DNA from: Vicinamibacterales bacterium
Lineage (GTDB): Bacteria > Acidobacteriota > Vicinamibacteria > Vicinamibacterales > Fen-181
Reading direction: 5' to 3'
Length of the DNA stretch: 32,346 bases
Assembly (NCBI GenBank): GCA_036504215.1
Contig: DASXVO010000001.1
Span: 1 to 32,346 of the forward strand
The translations under genes and the position numbers were made by a program. Of the stretch, positions 15,782-23,575 are shown in pieces; position 1 is the first letter of the stretch, and each line of letters opens with the position of its first letter. Under the pieces are notes generated by a model. That model worked only from the letters and a program-made list of their open reading frames with translations, had not been told where the DNA came from and ran no database searches.

Positions 15782-16636
15782 CTACTTGCCGGATGGCCGG
15801 ACGTTCCAGCGATCGAAGATCTCGGCGGACTCCACGTACGTCATCTTCTGTATCGCCGCCTCGCCTTCCTTCGGGTCGAGGAACCGGTGCTTCATCCTGC
15901 CTATCCGTGGAATTTGGACTTCCAGGTAGTGCACCTGGCCGGCCTGAAGCGAGAATTCGACCTGGTTGCGCTCGACGTAGAGGTAACACTGGTGCGGGCC
16001 GGACTCCATGTCCACGGTGAAGTAGTTGGAACCTGCGAGGCCGACGAGGTTCACTCCGTCACAACTGAAACTGACGTGGGCGCCTCCCATTGGCCCGCTG
16101 AAGTGCGGCCGGATGACGTGCAGCACTGCGTTGTTGCGCGGGTCGGGGCCCGGCTCCTGCGAGTTCCTGGCCAAGTCGGCGGCGTCCAGGGCAACCAGGC
16201 GCGACCACATCACGTCCAGCTGCGATTTCTGCTCGTCGGTGAGCGTGTCCCCAAAGGGCTTGTCCAGAATCAGGTGCACCTCGGTCGAACGCTTGGTGCC
16301 GACTTGAACGACGTCGAGGTCGAGCGCATGGTGTTCGTTGTCGACATCCACCCCTGTGACGGCGACCTGAGCCCTTGCGGGAATCAGGTCGGCGGGCTCG
16401 TTTCTCATCGACATTCGGAAGGACGACCGGATCTGGACTTGGTTGAGGTCGCGGCGGGCGATGCCCGTCCTCTGCTTCCATTCCTCGACGAGCTGGCGCT
16501 TGGCAGCCTTGCTCAGATCTCCGGCCCATCCCGGGGCGGACACCAAGAGCGCCAGGAGGACGATCACCGCCCGTCCCAGCAACCGGAGTCCGTCCGTGTC
16601 CATCCCTCGATCCGCGCGTTCTTGTTGATGTCGCAT
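15782..16636 (-). CDS. Exported protein with DUF2846-like domain, 284 aa
   Basis: Predicted secreted or periplasmic protein. Seen: a basic N-terminus and hydrophobic core (LLGRAVIVLLALLVSAPGWA) forming a signal peptide ending near residue 43, an unassigned middle region (about residues 45-180), and a C-terminal beta-rich domain (about 190-270: GSNYFTVDMESGPHQCYLYV, SLQAGQVHYLEVQIPR, then FLDPKEGEAAIQKM). That C-terminal pattern, a YF plus PGxH plus AGxxYYxxv layout followed by a short acidic helix, fits DUF2846. ATG 16636 has GAGGA six bases upstream; another Met 11 codons later lacks spacing for its purine run. It is convergent with the gene at 14292-15195, and no operon partner is seen. Function unknown. 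Confidence 0.8.
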   Translation of the reverse strand: MRHQQERADRGMDTDGLRLLGRAVIVLLALLVSAPGWAGDLSKAAKRQLVEEWKQRTGIARRDLNQVQIRSSFRMSMRNEPADLIPARAQVAVTGVDVDNEHHALDLDVVQVGTKRSTEVHLILDKPFGDTLTDEQKSQLDVMWSRLVALDAADLARNSQEPGPDPRNNAVLHVIRPHFSGPMGGAHVSFSCDGVNLVGLAGSNYFTVDMESGPHQCYLYVERNQVEFSLQAGQVHYLEVQIPRIGRMKHRFLDPKEGEAAIQKMTYVESAEIFDRWNVRPSGK

Positions 16637-17264
16637 GGCAGTTCCTCGTCTCTCGTGAGGCGGTCCGGCCCGCCCGAGGACACTACACTTGCGGCCCGCT
16701 GCTGTCCATCGAAACGGCGGCCAGGCAGGGATTCGAAACCGGGCGGTCCTGTCCCGACGAGACGCCTTTAGGCAGAACCGGGCAAGCAGCGGGGGCACGA
16801 ACACCCGCCTTCTTCCCGCGCCTATCGTCCTCGACCTCGAAGTGAAGACCGAAAGCCGGCCTCGGGCCAGCTGGCCTGCGTATCAGAGAAGGGAGCGGCC
16901 TTGTGTTGCGCGAGTTGATGCGCGGACGCGGGGTCCATTCCGCGAGACGCGCCAGGAGTTCGATGGGGCGGGCCTGTCGGCTCGCGCGACGCCGCATCGC
17001 CGGACGCCTCGATCCGACCGAGAACCCAGAGCGAAGCGCCCTTGGACCGTGTTAGCGCACACGTAGTACCGCAATCCCTCTGACAGTTCTTCTCGGGTTG
17101 ACCCGCTGAGGAATCGGTGGATCGCAGGGCGCAGTGCGCGCAGCCGCCAGGGGGGCGAGCTGTGATAAGAACCTTCCCCGCCGTCAGATGAGCAGCGCCG
17201 GGGAAGGGAGGCTGTGCACACCACGGGGGCCACCGTGCCGTGCGCAGGCCGGTGGCGGGGCCGG
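16637..17264. other. Intergenic region, possible tRNA-derived debris
   Basis: About 630 bases without a supported gene. On the minus strand, around 16725-16750, TTTCGAATCCCTGCCTGG resembles a tRNA T-loop and acceptor end, but the T-stem does not pair, so it is at best a relic. Frames through the rest show no motif. Confidence 0.4.
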
Positions 17265-17399
17265 TCAAGGCAGTGGGTCGAGCCTCTCGAGGGGTTCGAG
17301 GGCGAGGTGGTCGCCGTACTCGGCATGAAAGCGGGGCGGATCGTGGTCGTTCCAGAACATCTTGATCACGATGCCGTAGAAACGACAAATCTCAGGCAC
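17265..17399 (-). pseudogene. DUF4160 protein with internal deletion, 44 aa
   Basis: Starts at GTG 17397-17399. It reads PEICRFYGIVIKMFWNDHDP and PRFHAEYGDH, the conserved N-terminal half of DUF4160 proteins (family form PxISRFxGIxIxMYxxDHxPPHFHAxYG), then jumps to LALEPLERLDPLP and a stop, which looks like the normal C-terminal tail. DUF4160 proteins are usually about 80 residues, so roughly 35-40 residues from the middle are absent while the frame is kept. Its GTG overlaps the end of the preceding DUF2442 gene, suggesting coupled translation. DUF4160 and DUF2442 are commonly adjacent and have been proposed as toxin-antitoxin-like pairs; function unproven. Possibly still expressed, but probably non-functional. 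Confidence 0.7.
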
Positions 17400-17679
17400 A
17401 GCAGGTCTCGGACGCGTCGAGGTTGGGAAACAGATCGACCGGCCGCTTGCCCGTCACGCGCAGGTAGAGCGCGTCCGCGCAGAGATCCACCCCGCATGTC
17501 CAGGTCAATTCGCCGGCAGTGCCGACCGCGAGGCTCTCGAATCGGCCGGGCATTGACCAGGCGGCAAACGCTCCTCGGCCCGCGAGGTCGGACAGATCCG
17601 CAACACCTCGAGTCCCGTCGTCGAACCGGAGGGCAACGCGGAAGCCATCTTCCGCCTTCGCCTCGGTCAGTTTCCTCAT
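17392..17679 (-). CDS. DUF2442-domain protein, 95 aa
   Basis: Small protein of unknown function. Seen: MRKLTEAKAEDGFRVALRFD, then DGTRGVADLSDLAGRGAFAA and FESLAVGTAGELTW, then VDLCADALYLRVTG. This is the DUF2442 layout (a strand-rich domain with F-DG-x-x-G-VDLS and a W-x-x-G-x-D-L-x-x-D-xLY ending). The length fits the family. ATG 17679 has GAGGG six to ten bases upstream; the longer upstream frame is not DUF2442-like. The stop overlaps the GTG start of the truncated DUF4160 gene. In most genomes DUF4160 comes first in the pair; here the order is reversed. The C-terminus SETCCA is unusual in its two Cys. Confidence 0.85.
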   Translation of the reverse strand: MRKLTEAKAEDGFRVALRFDDGTRGVADLSDLAGRGAFAAWSMPGRFESLAVGTAGELTWTCGVDLCADALYLRVTGKRPVDLFPNLDASETCCA

Positions 17680-18109
17680 CTCGGTCCCTCTTCGAGATGG
17701 ATAGGCCAACCAGGGCACGGGTGCAACGAACAGCGGCCACGCTGGATTCCGGTGAACGACCGGCAGTGTCCACGTCGAGTTCGACACGCCGGATGAAGTC
17801 TGGCCGGTTCCCGTGCCCGGGGAGGAGGACCTTGATGGCAACTTCGCGGCCGGCGGCGGACGTGGAACGCCGCAGAGTAGGGCAGTCGGACGGAGGCTGC
17901 GTGTACTGGGCGCAGGCGCTGCGCCCGGACAGGGAGGTCACCGGCCCGACCGGCTCGAAGAGCTCGACCGGATTGCCATCTACGAGCTTCGCATAGCTCG
18001 GCGGAGGGTCGGCCGCGGCTGAACGCCAACTTTCTTGCCCGGCGATCCGTCGGCCCATCGTGACCGAGCAGGCCGGGGGCTGCCAGGGGCGCGCGCGTGC
18101 GGCTGGCCA
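17680..18109. other. Intergenic region, no gene identified
   Basis: About 430 bases between the DUF2442 gene and the end of the third permease gene. A minus-strand frame contains protein-like runs (REVAIKVLLPGHGNRPDFIR, RVELDVDTAG) but has no good start or family match. It may be a further eroded gene fragment. Confidence 0.35.
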
Positions 18110-20809
18110 TCATTCCGACCGGAGCGCATCGACGGGTCGCAGCAGGCCCGCCCGCCTGGCGGGAAGGTAGTTTGCGGCGAGCCCGATGAGGGCCATGAGG
18201 CCCGTGGCGGCACCCACGAGCGCGAGTGCGCCGTTCGGAACGCCGAACAGCATCGACGCCGCGGCGCGGGCCGCGAACACGGCCGCCACCGCGCCGGCGG
18301 GCAGCCCTACCGCCAGCAGCATCACGCATTCACGCATGATCAGGCCCACCACGGATCGCTGATCCGCGCCGAGCGTCATGCGAATGCCGATCTCCCTGCG
18401 CCTGCGGGCCACCATGTACGTGGTGAGCCCATAGAGGCCCACGACGGCCAGCCCCGTCGCCAGCAGGCCGAAGAAGCTCGCCAACAAGGCCATCAGGCGT
18501 TCCGGCAGCAGCGAATCCACGACGCTGGATCTCAGCGTCTGGAACTGAATCAGAATGGCGGGGTCGACGTCCGCGATCACCTGCTTGATCGCCGGGGCGA
18601 GCACGCTCACGGGCGCGTCCGACCGGACGACCAGGCGCAGGCCGTTGTCCGGCTTGCGGTCCTGCGAGTCCGCGAGGTAGGCGAGCGGTTCGAACGCCTC
18701 GCGAAGCGTGGAGTACTTCGTGTCGTTGACAAGCCCGACGACCTGGTACTCGGTCACCGGCCGGCCGGGCCCGACGACGAAGCGGAACGTCTTGCCAAGC
18801 GGGTTCGGTGAGCGGAGGAGCCGGGACGCGAACGCCTGCGACACCACCGCCACCGGTGGCGACCCGAGTCCGTCGGTCGGCGCAAAGACGCGTCCCGACA
18901 GGACGTTGACGCCCATGGTCTTGAAGTAGTCGGCGCTGACGCGGTTCAGGTTCGAAAGCCCTGCCGACTCCGGCGACGCGCCGACGAGCACGTTCTCGTT
19001 CCAGAAGTGGCCCGACAGCGGCGCATTGCTGCTCGCGGCCGCCGAGGTGACCACCGGGAGGCCCTGCACGCGTTCGAGCAGGCGATGGGACAGCGCACCC
19101 CGGCGTTCGACTGGCACCTGTCGTCCGCTGTAGTCGAGGGACACGATGAGGACGCCGTCCTGACGCATCCCGGCGTCGAGCGTCAGCAGGTTCCGGAGCG
19201 TTGACGCGAACAACAGGGCGCCGACCACCAGGACGAGCGAGACCGCCAACTGGGCGACGACGAGACCGCGGCGAAGACCGAACCGCTCACCGCCGCCGCG
19301 GACGCTCCGCGCGCCCCCCTGCAACGCCGTCCCGGACCGCGCCCGGGTCGCCCGGATCGCAGGCGCGGCGCCGAAGATCATCGACGCGGCGAGGGCCACG
19401 CCGGCGGTGAAGATCAGGATGTGCCAGTGCGGCTGCAGATCGAGAAACAGCGGCGCGTCGTCCGTGCTGAGGAAGGCGACGAGAAACCGGCTGAGCGGCC
19501 CCGCGACGACCAGGCCTGCCAGCGCGCCGAGCGTGGCGAGCAGGAGGCTCTCGGTCATCAACTGGCGTGTTACGCGCCACCGCGAGGCGCCGATGGCCAG
19601 GCGCACGGCAATCTCCTGCTCGCGTGCCGTGGCCCGGGCCAGCAGCAGATTGGCGAGGTTGGCGCAGGCGATGAAGAGCACGAGGCCCGCGATGCCGAGC
19701 AGCATCCAAAGCGACGTGCCGTACGCGCTGCGGAGGCCGGACACGCCGGTGACCGCCGGCTCCGTCGTGAGCCGCAAGGCCAGGTAGTTCTTGACGTCGG
19801 CGGCCGCGTACGACGTCGGCAGCGTGGCTTCGAAGATCCCCGGAGAGAGCGTCTGGAGCGCGCGGGTCGCATCGGTTGGAGAGACGCCGCCAGGCAGACG
19901 CCCGAGCACCGCCAGCCACCAGTGATCGCGCGCCGACGTAGCGTTGTCTTCGCCGTTCACCAGCGGCTCTGCGCACAGCGGGACGGCGACGTCGAACGTG
20001 CGGCCGACCTCGACGCCAAAGAAGGCGGGAGGAGTGACACCGACAATCTCGAACCGATGGTTATCGAGGGAGATTTGGCGTCCGACGACCGAGGTCTCGC
20101 CGCCGAAGTGCCGCTGCCAGAACATGTGGCTGATGACGGCCGGCGGCGTGCCGCCGCATCCCGGCTGGTCGTCGCCGGGATGCAGGACCCGTCCAACTGA
20201 CGCGCCCACGCCCAGCACCTCGAAATACGAGCCGCTCACCCACAGGCCATTGGCCGGTTGCACCTCTCCGCCCGGCGAGAGGTTGAACCGGTTTGTGCCC
20301 CACGCAAGCACTCCCTCGAAGGAGCGCTGATGCTGCAGCACCTGGCCGTAGAGCGCAGACGTCATCTGCGGACGTCGGCCCCAGAATTCACCGGTGCGCC
20401 CACCCTTGCCCCGTTCCAGCTTGACTTCGACGAGTTGGTCGGCCGAACGAACCGGGAGCGCGCGAAGTCGAACCGCGTCGAGCAGTTGGAAGATCGCCAC
20501 GTTCGAGCCGATGCCGATCGCCAGCGAGAAGATGGCGACGGCCGCGAAGCCCGGGTTCGTACGGAGCGTGCGCCAACCGTAGCGGAGGTCTTGAAACGCG
20601 GCGTCGGTCAATCCGAGCGTGTTCATCTCGTAGATCTCCTCGCGGATGCGCGTGACGTTACCGAGCTTCCGCATCGCCGCATAGCGCGCCTGGTCGGGCG
20701 GCAGGCCGCGAGCGATGTTGTCGTCGGTTTCGATGTCGAGATAGGACTGGAGCTCGCGCGTGCGCTCGGCGTCCCAATACGCGCGGGGAAAGAAACGCGT
20801 CCAGCTCAC
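18110..20809 (-). CDS. ADOP-type MacB/FtsX permease, 899 aa (PadR-linked)
   Basis: Full-length orphan permease with the N-terminal cytoplasmic extension typical of PadR-linked copies (residues 1-80: ERTRELQSYLDIETDDNIAR, then GLPPDQARYAAMRKLGNVTR and EEIYEMN). Seen: helix 1 at about residues 90-112 (IFSLAIGIGSNVAIFQLLDA), periplasmic core 1 with FWQRHFGGETSVVGRQISLD, helices at about residues 365-520 (VLFIACANLANLLLARATAR, EIAVRLAIGASRWRVTRQL), core 2, and C-terminal helices ending LPARRAGLLRPVDALRSE. The start is GTG at 20807-20809, only three bases after the PadR stop, so translation is likely coupled. Probably repressed by that PadR. No ATPase subunit is nearby. The substrate is unknown. 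Confidence 0.95.
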   Translation of the reverse strand: MSWTRFFPRAYWDAERTRELQSYLDIETDDNIARGLPPDQARYAAMRKLGNVTRIREEIYEMNTLGLTDAAFQDLRYGWRTLRTNPGFAAVAIFSLAIGIGSNVAIFQLLDAVRLRALPVRSADQLVEVKLERGKGGRTGEFWGRRPQMTSALYGQVLQHQRSFEGVLAWGTNRFNLSPGGEVQPANGLWVSGSYFEVLGVGASVGRVLHPGDDQPGCGGTPPAVISHMFWQRHFGGETSVVGRQISLDNHRFEIVGVTPPAFFGVEVGRTFDVAVPLCAEPLVNGEDNATSARDHWWLAVLGRLPGGVSPTDATRALQTLSPGIFEATLPTSYAAADVKNYLALRLTTEPAVTGVSGLRSAYGTSLWMLLGIAGLVLFIACANLANLLLARATAREQEIAVRLAIGASRWRVTRQLMTESLLLATLGALAGLVVAGPLSRFLVAFLSTDDAPLFLDLQPHWHILIFTAGVALAASMIFGAAPAIRATRARSGTALQGGARSVRGGGERFGLRRGLVVAQLAVSLVLVVGALLFASTLRNLLTLDAGMRQDGVLIVSLDYSGRQVPVERRGALSHRLLERVQGLPVVTSAAASSNAPLSGHFWNENVLVGASPESAGLSNLNRVSADYFKTMGVNVLSGRVFAPTDGLGSPPVAVVSQAFASRLLRSPNPLGKTFRFVVGPGRPVTEYQVVGLVNDTKYSTLREAFEPLAYLADSQDRKPDNGLRLVVRSDAPVSVLAPAIKQVIADVDPAILIQFQTLRSSVVDSLLPERLMALLASFFGLLATGLAVVGLYGLTTYMVARRRREIGIRMTLGADQRSVVGLIMRECVMLLAVGLPAGAVAAVFAARAAASMLFGVPNGALALVGAATGLMALIGLAANYLPARRAGLLRPVDALRSE

Positions 20810-20812
20810 GCG

Positions 20813-21166
20813 TCACTCCGGCTCGGGCAGAAGGATTCGGTTGACCGCGCGGGTGAGCGCTTCCCACCGCCCGGTTTGCGTCTCGAGGGCCCGCCGGCCG
20901 GCCGGCGTCAGCCGGTAGTAGCGCGCCCGGCGGTTGTTGTCGGACGTGCCCCAGAACGACGCGATCCACGCGCGATCTTCGAGGCGATGGAGCGCGGGAT
21001 AGAGCGACCCGTGTTCGACCTGGAGCACGTCGTCGGAGCCGCGCTCGATCGCGTAGGCAATCGTGTGGCCGTGGGCCGGCCCGAGCACGAGCGTCTTCAG
21101 GATCAGCACGTCGAGCGTGCCCTGGAGGATGTCGGCCTGGAGCGCCGAGGTGCCGCGTCTGGGCAT
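20813..21166 (-). CDS. PadR-family regulator, 117 aa (acidobacterial type)
   Basis: Winged-helix repressor of the acidobacterial PadR subgroup that partners ADOP permeases. Seen: [20 protein letters not shown] (helix 1), [20 protein letters not shown] (recognition region), [20 protein letters not shown] and [19 protein letters not shown]. Start Met 21166 ([10 protein letters not shown]) is chosen because upstream residues are not PadR-like. It is the first gene of a two-gene operon with the permease. A candidate operator lies just upstream (21177-21190), so autoregulation is likely. The signal that releases it is unknown. Confidence 0.95.
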   Translation of the reverse strand: MPRRGTSALQADILQGTLDVLILKTLVLGPAHGHTIAYAIERGSDDVLQVEHGSLYPALHRLEDRAWIASFWGTSDNNRRARYYRLTPAGRRALETQTGRWEALTRAVNRILLPEPE

Positions 21167-21176
21167 ACCGTCAGAT

Positions 21177-21190
21177 TCTACTCCGGTAGA
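21177..21190. promoter_or_regulatory. Candidate PadR operator (TCTAC-N4-GTAGA)
   Basis: Inverted arms TCTAC (21177-21181) and GTAGA (21186-21190) around TCCG, starting 11 bases upstream of the PadR start codon. The position is right for repression of the PadR-permease operon. The assignment is inference. Confidence 0.5.
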
Positions 21191-21520
21191 TGGTCTTCTG
21201 GAAACATGGATTTCGCAGCCCGCTGCGGGAGATCTCGGCCGTGTGTCCGGAGTGTTTGCGGCAGGCTTCAATGGATGGGCTCAGATGTTCATCGACCTGT
21301 CGCGATGAGAATCCAGATTGCACTCACGGCCGACGGATCGGCTGCGGTTTCGTGATGGGTCGTCCGAGGAAAATCGCGCCACCGAGGTCTCCGCACCTGT
21401 GCGACCCTCTGGCTGCAACGCAGCGGCTGTCGGCCCATCTGTCAGGCCGCGGAGCGCATCGAGATGGAGGTGGAATTCACGCCGGAGTGCTTCATCACGG
21501 AATGGGCTTGTGGCCAGCGA
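21191..21520. other. Intergenic region, no gene seen
   Basis: About 330 bases between the PadR operon promoter and the 3' end of the AAA ATPase gene. A plus-strand frame holding MEVEFTPECFITEWACGQ looks protein-like over a short stretch but has no known family and no ribosome site. Confidence 0.4.
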
Positions 21521-22696
21521 TCATCGGCCCGTCTCCTCCAGCAGGCGCGCGAGCGCGAGCAGCGGCATCGCCTCCACTTCCACGTTCAGCGGGTACCGCT
21601 CGTCACCCGGGTAGACGATGAAGCGGCGCGCGGGCGAGAGGTCCGCGCAGGCGTGGTGGAACCCCTTCTCGGGACGGGGCGAGAGGCTGCGTTTGATCTC
21701 GATCGCCCACGACTCGCCGCCGGGCAGGTGCAGCAGCAGATCGACCTCGGCGCCGGCGCTCGTGCGGTAGAAGTGCGCGGTCGTGCCTTCGGGGGCCGCG
21801 GCCAGCGCCTGCTCGATCGCGAACCCTTCCCAGCTCGCCCCCAGCACGGGGTGCGACACGAGGGTGTCCTTGTCGCCGATGCCGAGCAGCGCGTGGACGA
21901 GGCCGCTGTCGCGGACGTACACCTTGGGCGACTTCACGAGCCGCTTGCCGACGTTGGCGTGCCACGGCGGGAGCCGGCGGACGAGCAGCAGGTCCACGAG
22001 GAGGTCGATGTAGCTGCCCGCGGTCTTCGCATCGACACCCAGGTTGCGGGCCAACTGCGCGACGTTCAGCACCCCTCCCTGGTTATGCGCCAGCATCGTC
22101 CAGAATGTGCGGAGACGGTCGGCGGCAATGCGCGGTCCCAATTGCGGGATGTCGCGTTCGAGGTAGGACCGGATGAAGTCGTGTCGCCAGCGCAGGCTGC
22201 GCTCGTGGCTGGATGCCAGGAAGCTCTCCGGGAATCCCCCGCGCAGCCACAGCCGGTCGCGGTCGGCTGGTGTGGGCCCGACTTCCAGCGCGTCGAACGG
22301 CTGCAGTTCGAGGTAGCTCACGCGGCCGGCCAGCGTCTCGCCCGACTGGCGCATCAGGTCGAGGGAAGCCGACCCGAGGAGCAGGTAGAGCCCGGCACGG
22401 CGGCGCGACCGGCGCGACCGGTCGATCAGGCCCCGCAGGACCGGGAACAGGCCCGGCGCTCTGTGAATCTCGTCGAGGATGACGAGGCGGTCGAGATGGT
22501 CCGCCAGGTAGAGTTCGGGCTCGGCAAGCTTGGCCCTATCCTGCTCGGATTCCAGATCGAGGTACAGCACGCCCGTCCGTGCGGCCAGTTCCAGGGCCAG
22601 AGTCGTCTTGCCCGACTGGCGCGGCCCCAGCAGGACGACAGCGGCCTCTTCGGTCAGGCGGTGTTCAAGGACGGGACGCAGACGGCGATCAATCAT
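21521..22696 (-). CDS. AAA ATPase with DUF4143 domain, 391 aa
   Basis: Member of the widespread AAA_14/DUF4143 family of unknown biological role. Seen: Walker A GPRQSGKTT (about residues 24-32), Walker B LVILDEIH (about 71-78), a sensor-like LLLGSASLDL, the typical LELQPFD and LWLRGGFPESFL (the family's RGGFPE element), then the DUF4143 domain (about residues 190-355) with nuclease-like AEVDLLL and WAIEIKRS (an E-x-K pattern as in PD-(D/E)xK folds). Start ATG 22696 (MIDRRLRPVLEHRL) is the family start; no ribosome site is visible and the transcript may be leaderless. Two CTTGCAA copies lie in the 45 bases upstream. It stands alone between two PadR-permease operons. Confidence 0.93.
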   Translation of the reverse strand: MIDRRLRPVLEHRLTEEAAVVLLGPRQSGKTTLALELAARTGVLYLDLESEQDRAKLAEPELYLADHLDRLVILDEIHRAPGLFPVLRGLIDRSRRSRRRAGLYLLLGSASLDLMRQSGETLAGRVSYLELQPFDALEVGPTPADRDRLWLRGGFPESFLASSHERSLRWRHDFIRSYLERDIPQLGPRIAADRLRTFWTMLAHNQGGVLNVAQLARNLGVDAKTAGSYIDLLVDLLLVRRLPPWHANVGKRLVKSPKVYVRDSGLVHALLGIGDKDTLVSHPVLGASWEGFAIEQALAAAPEGTTAHFYRTSAGAEVDLLLHLPGGESWAIEIKRSLSPRPEKGFHHACADLSPARRFIVYPGDERYPLNVEVEAMPLLALARLLEETGR

Positions 22697-22910
22697 GGTT
22701 GCAAGTATGGAACGTCGATGCGCTATTTGCAAGGATAGGCGTCCGCGACGATCGGCGTCCCGACCTGAGTCGTGGCGGACACGGCGACCGGATCGTAACG
22801 CCCACCGAGCGAGGGCGCGCGCGGAGGCGGGCAAGCCGGACGCGAGGCACGCCAGGACGCAGAACGGGTCCCGGGGCCCCCTCGAGCCGCCGCGGAGTGT
22901 CAGTCACTTG

Positions 22911-23575
22911 TCAGTCGAAATGAGGGCTCCTGCAACTTCCTGGCAACCGGCCAGAAGGCCGCAGGACGTTCAGAATATAGCAGTTGGTCGCGTCGCCAAT
23001 CACCTCGTTGAAAGTGATCACGATCGGCGTGGTGACCGGCACCTGCGTCTGGTAGTTCGTCGGACTGATGGCCGTCACGTGCGGCGGCGACAGATCCGCC
23101 GTGCGGAAGTGGCTGCTGAAGCTCTGCGACGGATGCCGCAGGAAGACGTCGGTGAGCGCCGTCGTGACGAGAACGGTCAGGTCGGCGCCTTCGGGCAGCG
23201 TGCCGATGCTCGTGGCCGAGAGACCGTCCGCCGCGGGCGCCCACGCCACCACGTGCTGCTGCGCGCCGTTCCAGAGGGTGATGCCCGTCGTGGAGAGGAT
23301 CGGATCGCTGAACGTGAGGCGAATCGACCGCGTGGGCAGCACGTCGGTCGCGCCGTCGGCCGGATAGACGCTCGCGACCTGGACCGCGGTATCGTCGAGC
23401 ACGATGGTGCCGAGATCGACGACCTCGCCGTTGGAGGTGACCTGCGCGGCGGTCACGCGGGCGAACAGAATACCGAGCGCCGCGGAGACGTCGATGAAGA
23501 GAAGCGCCGTCGCCTGGTGGCCAGCTACGAGCAAGATGCCGAGCCTCCCTGGCGCGCGGCTCAGGACGGCCTGGG
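22911..23575 (-). pseudogene. Fragment of a surface protein with bacterial Ig-like (SbsA/Big_5) domains
   Basis: The minus-strand frame encodes VTSNGEVVDLGTIVLDDTAV, then SVYPADGATDVLPTRSIRLT and FSDPILSTTGITLWNG, then SPTNYQTQVPVTTPIVITFN. This matches consecutive SbsA-type Ig-like domains (pattern P-x-x-G-A-T-x-V-x-x-x-x-x-I-x-x-x-F-S-D-P-I). The second domain breaks off after NEVIGDATN and the frame stops at 22911 in unrelated sequence. No start codon or signal peptide is present; the fragment begins at the stop codon of the permease gene (23576). It is therefore an internal piece of a once longer extracellular protein. Confidence 0.7.

Noticed and set aside
16720-16755. Minus-strand tRNA
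   Set aside because: A TTCGAAT-type loop is present but the flanking stem bases do not pair and no other arms can be folded.
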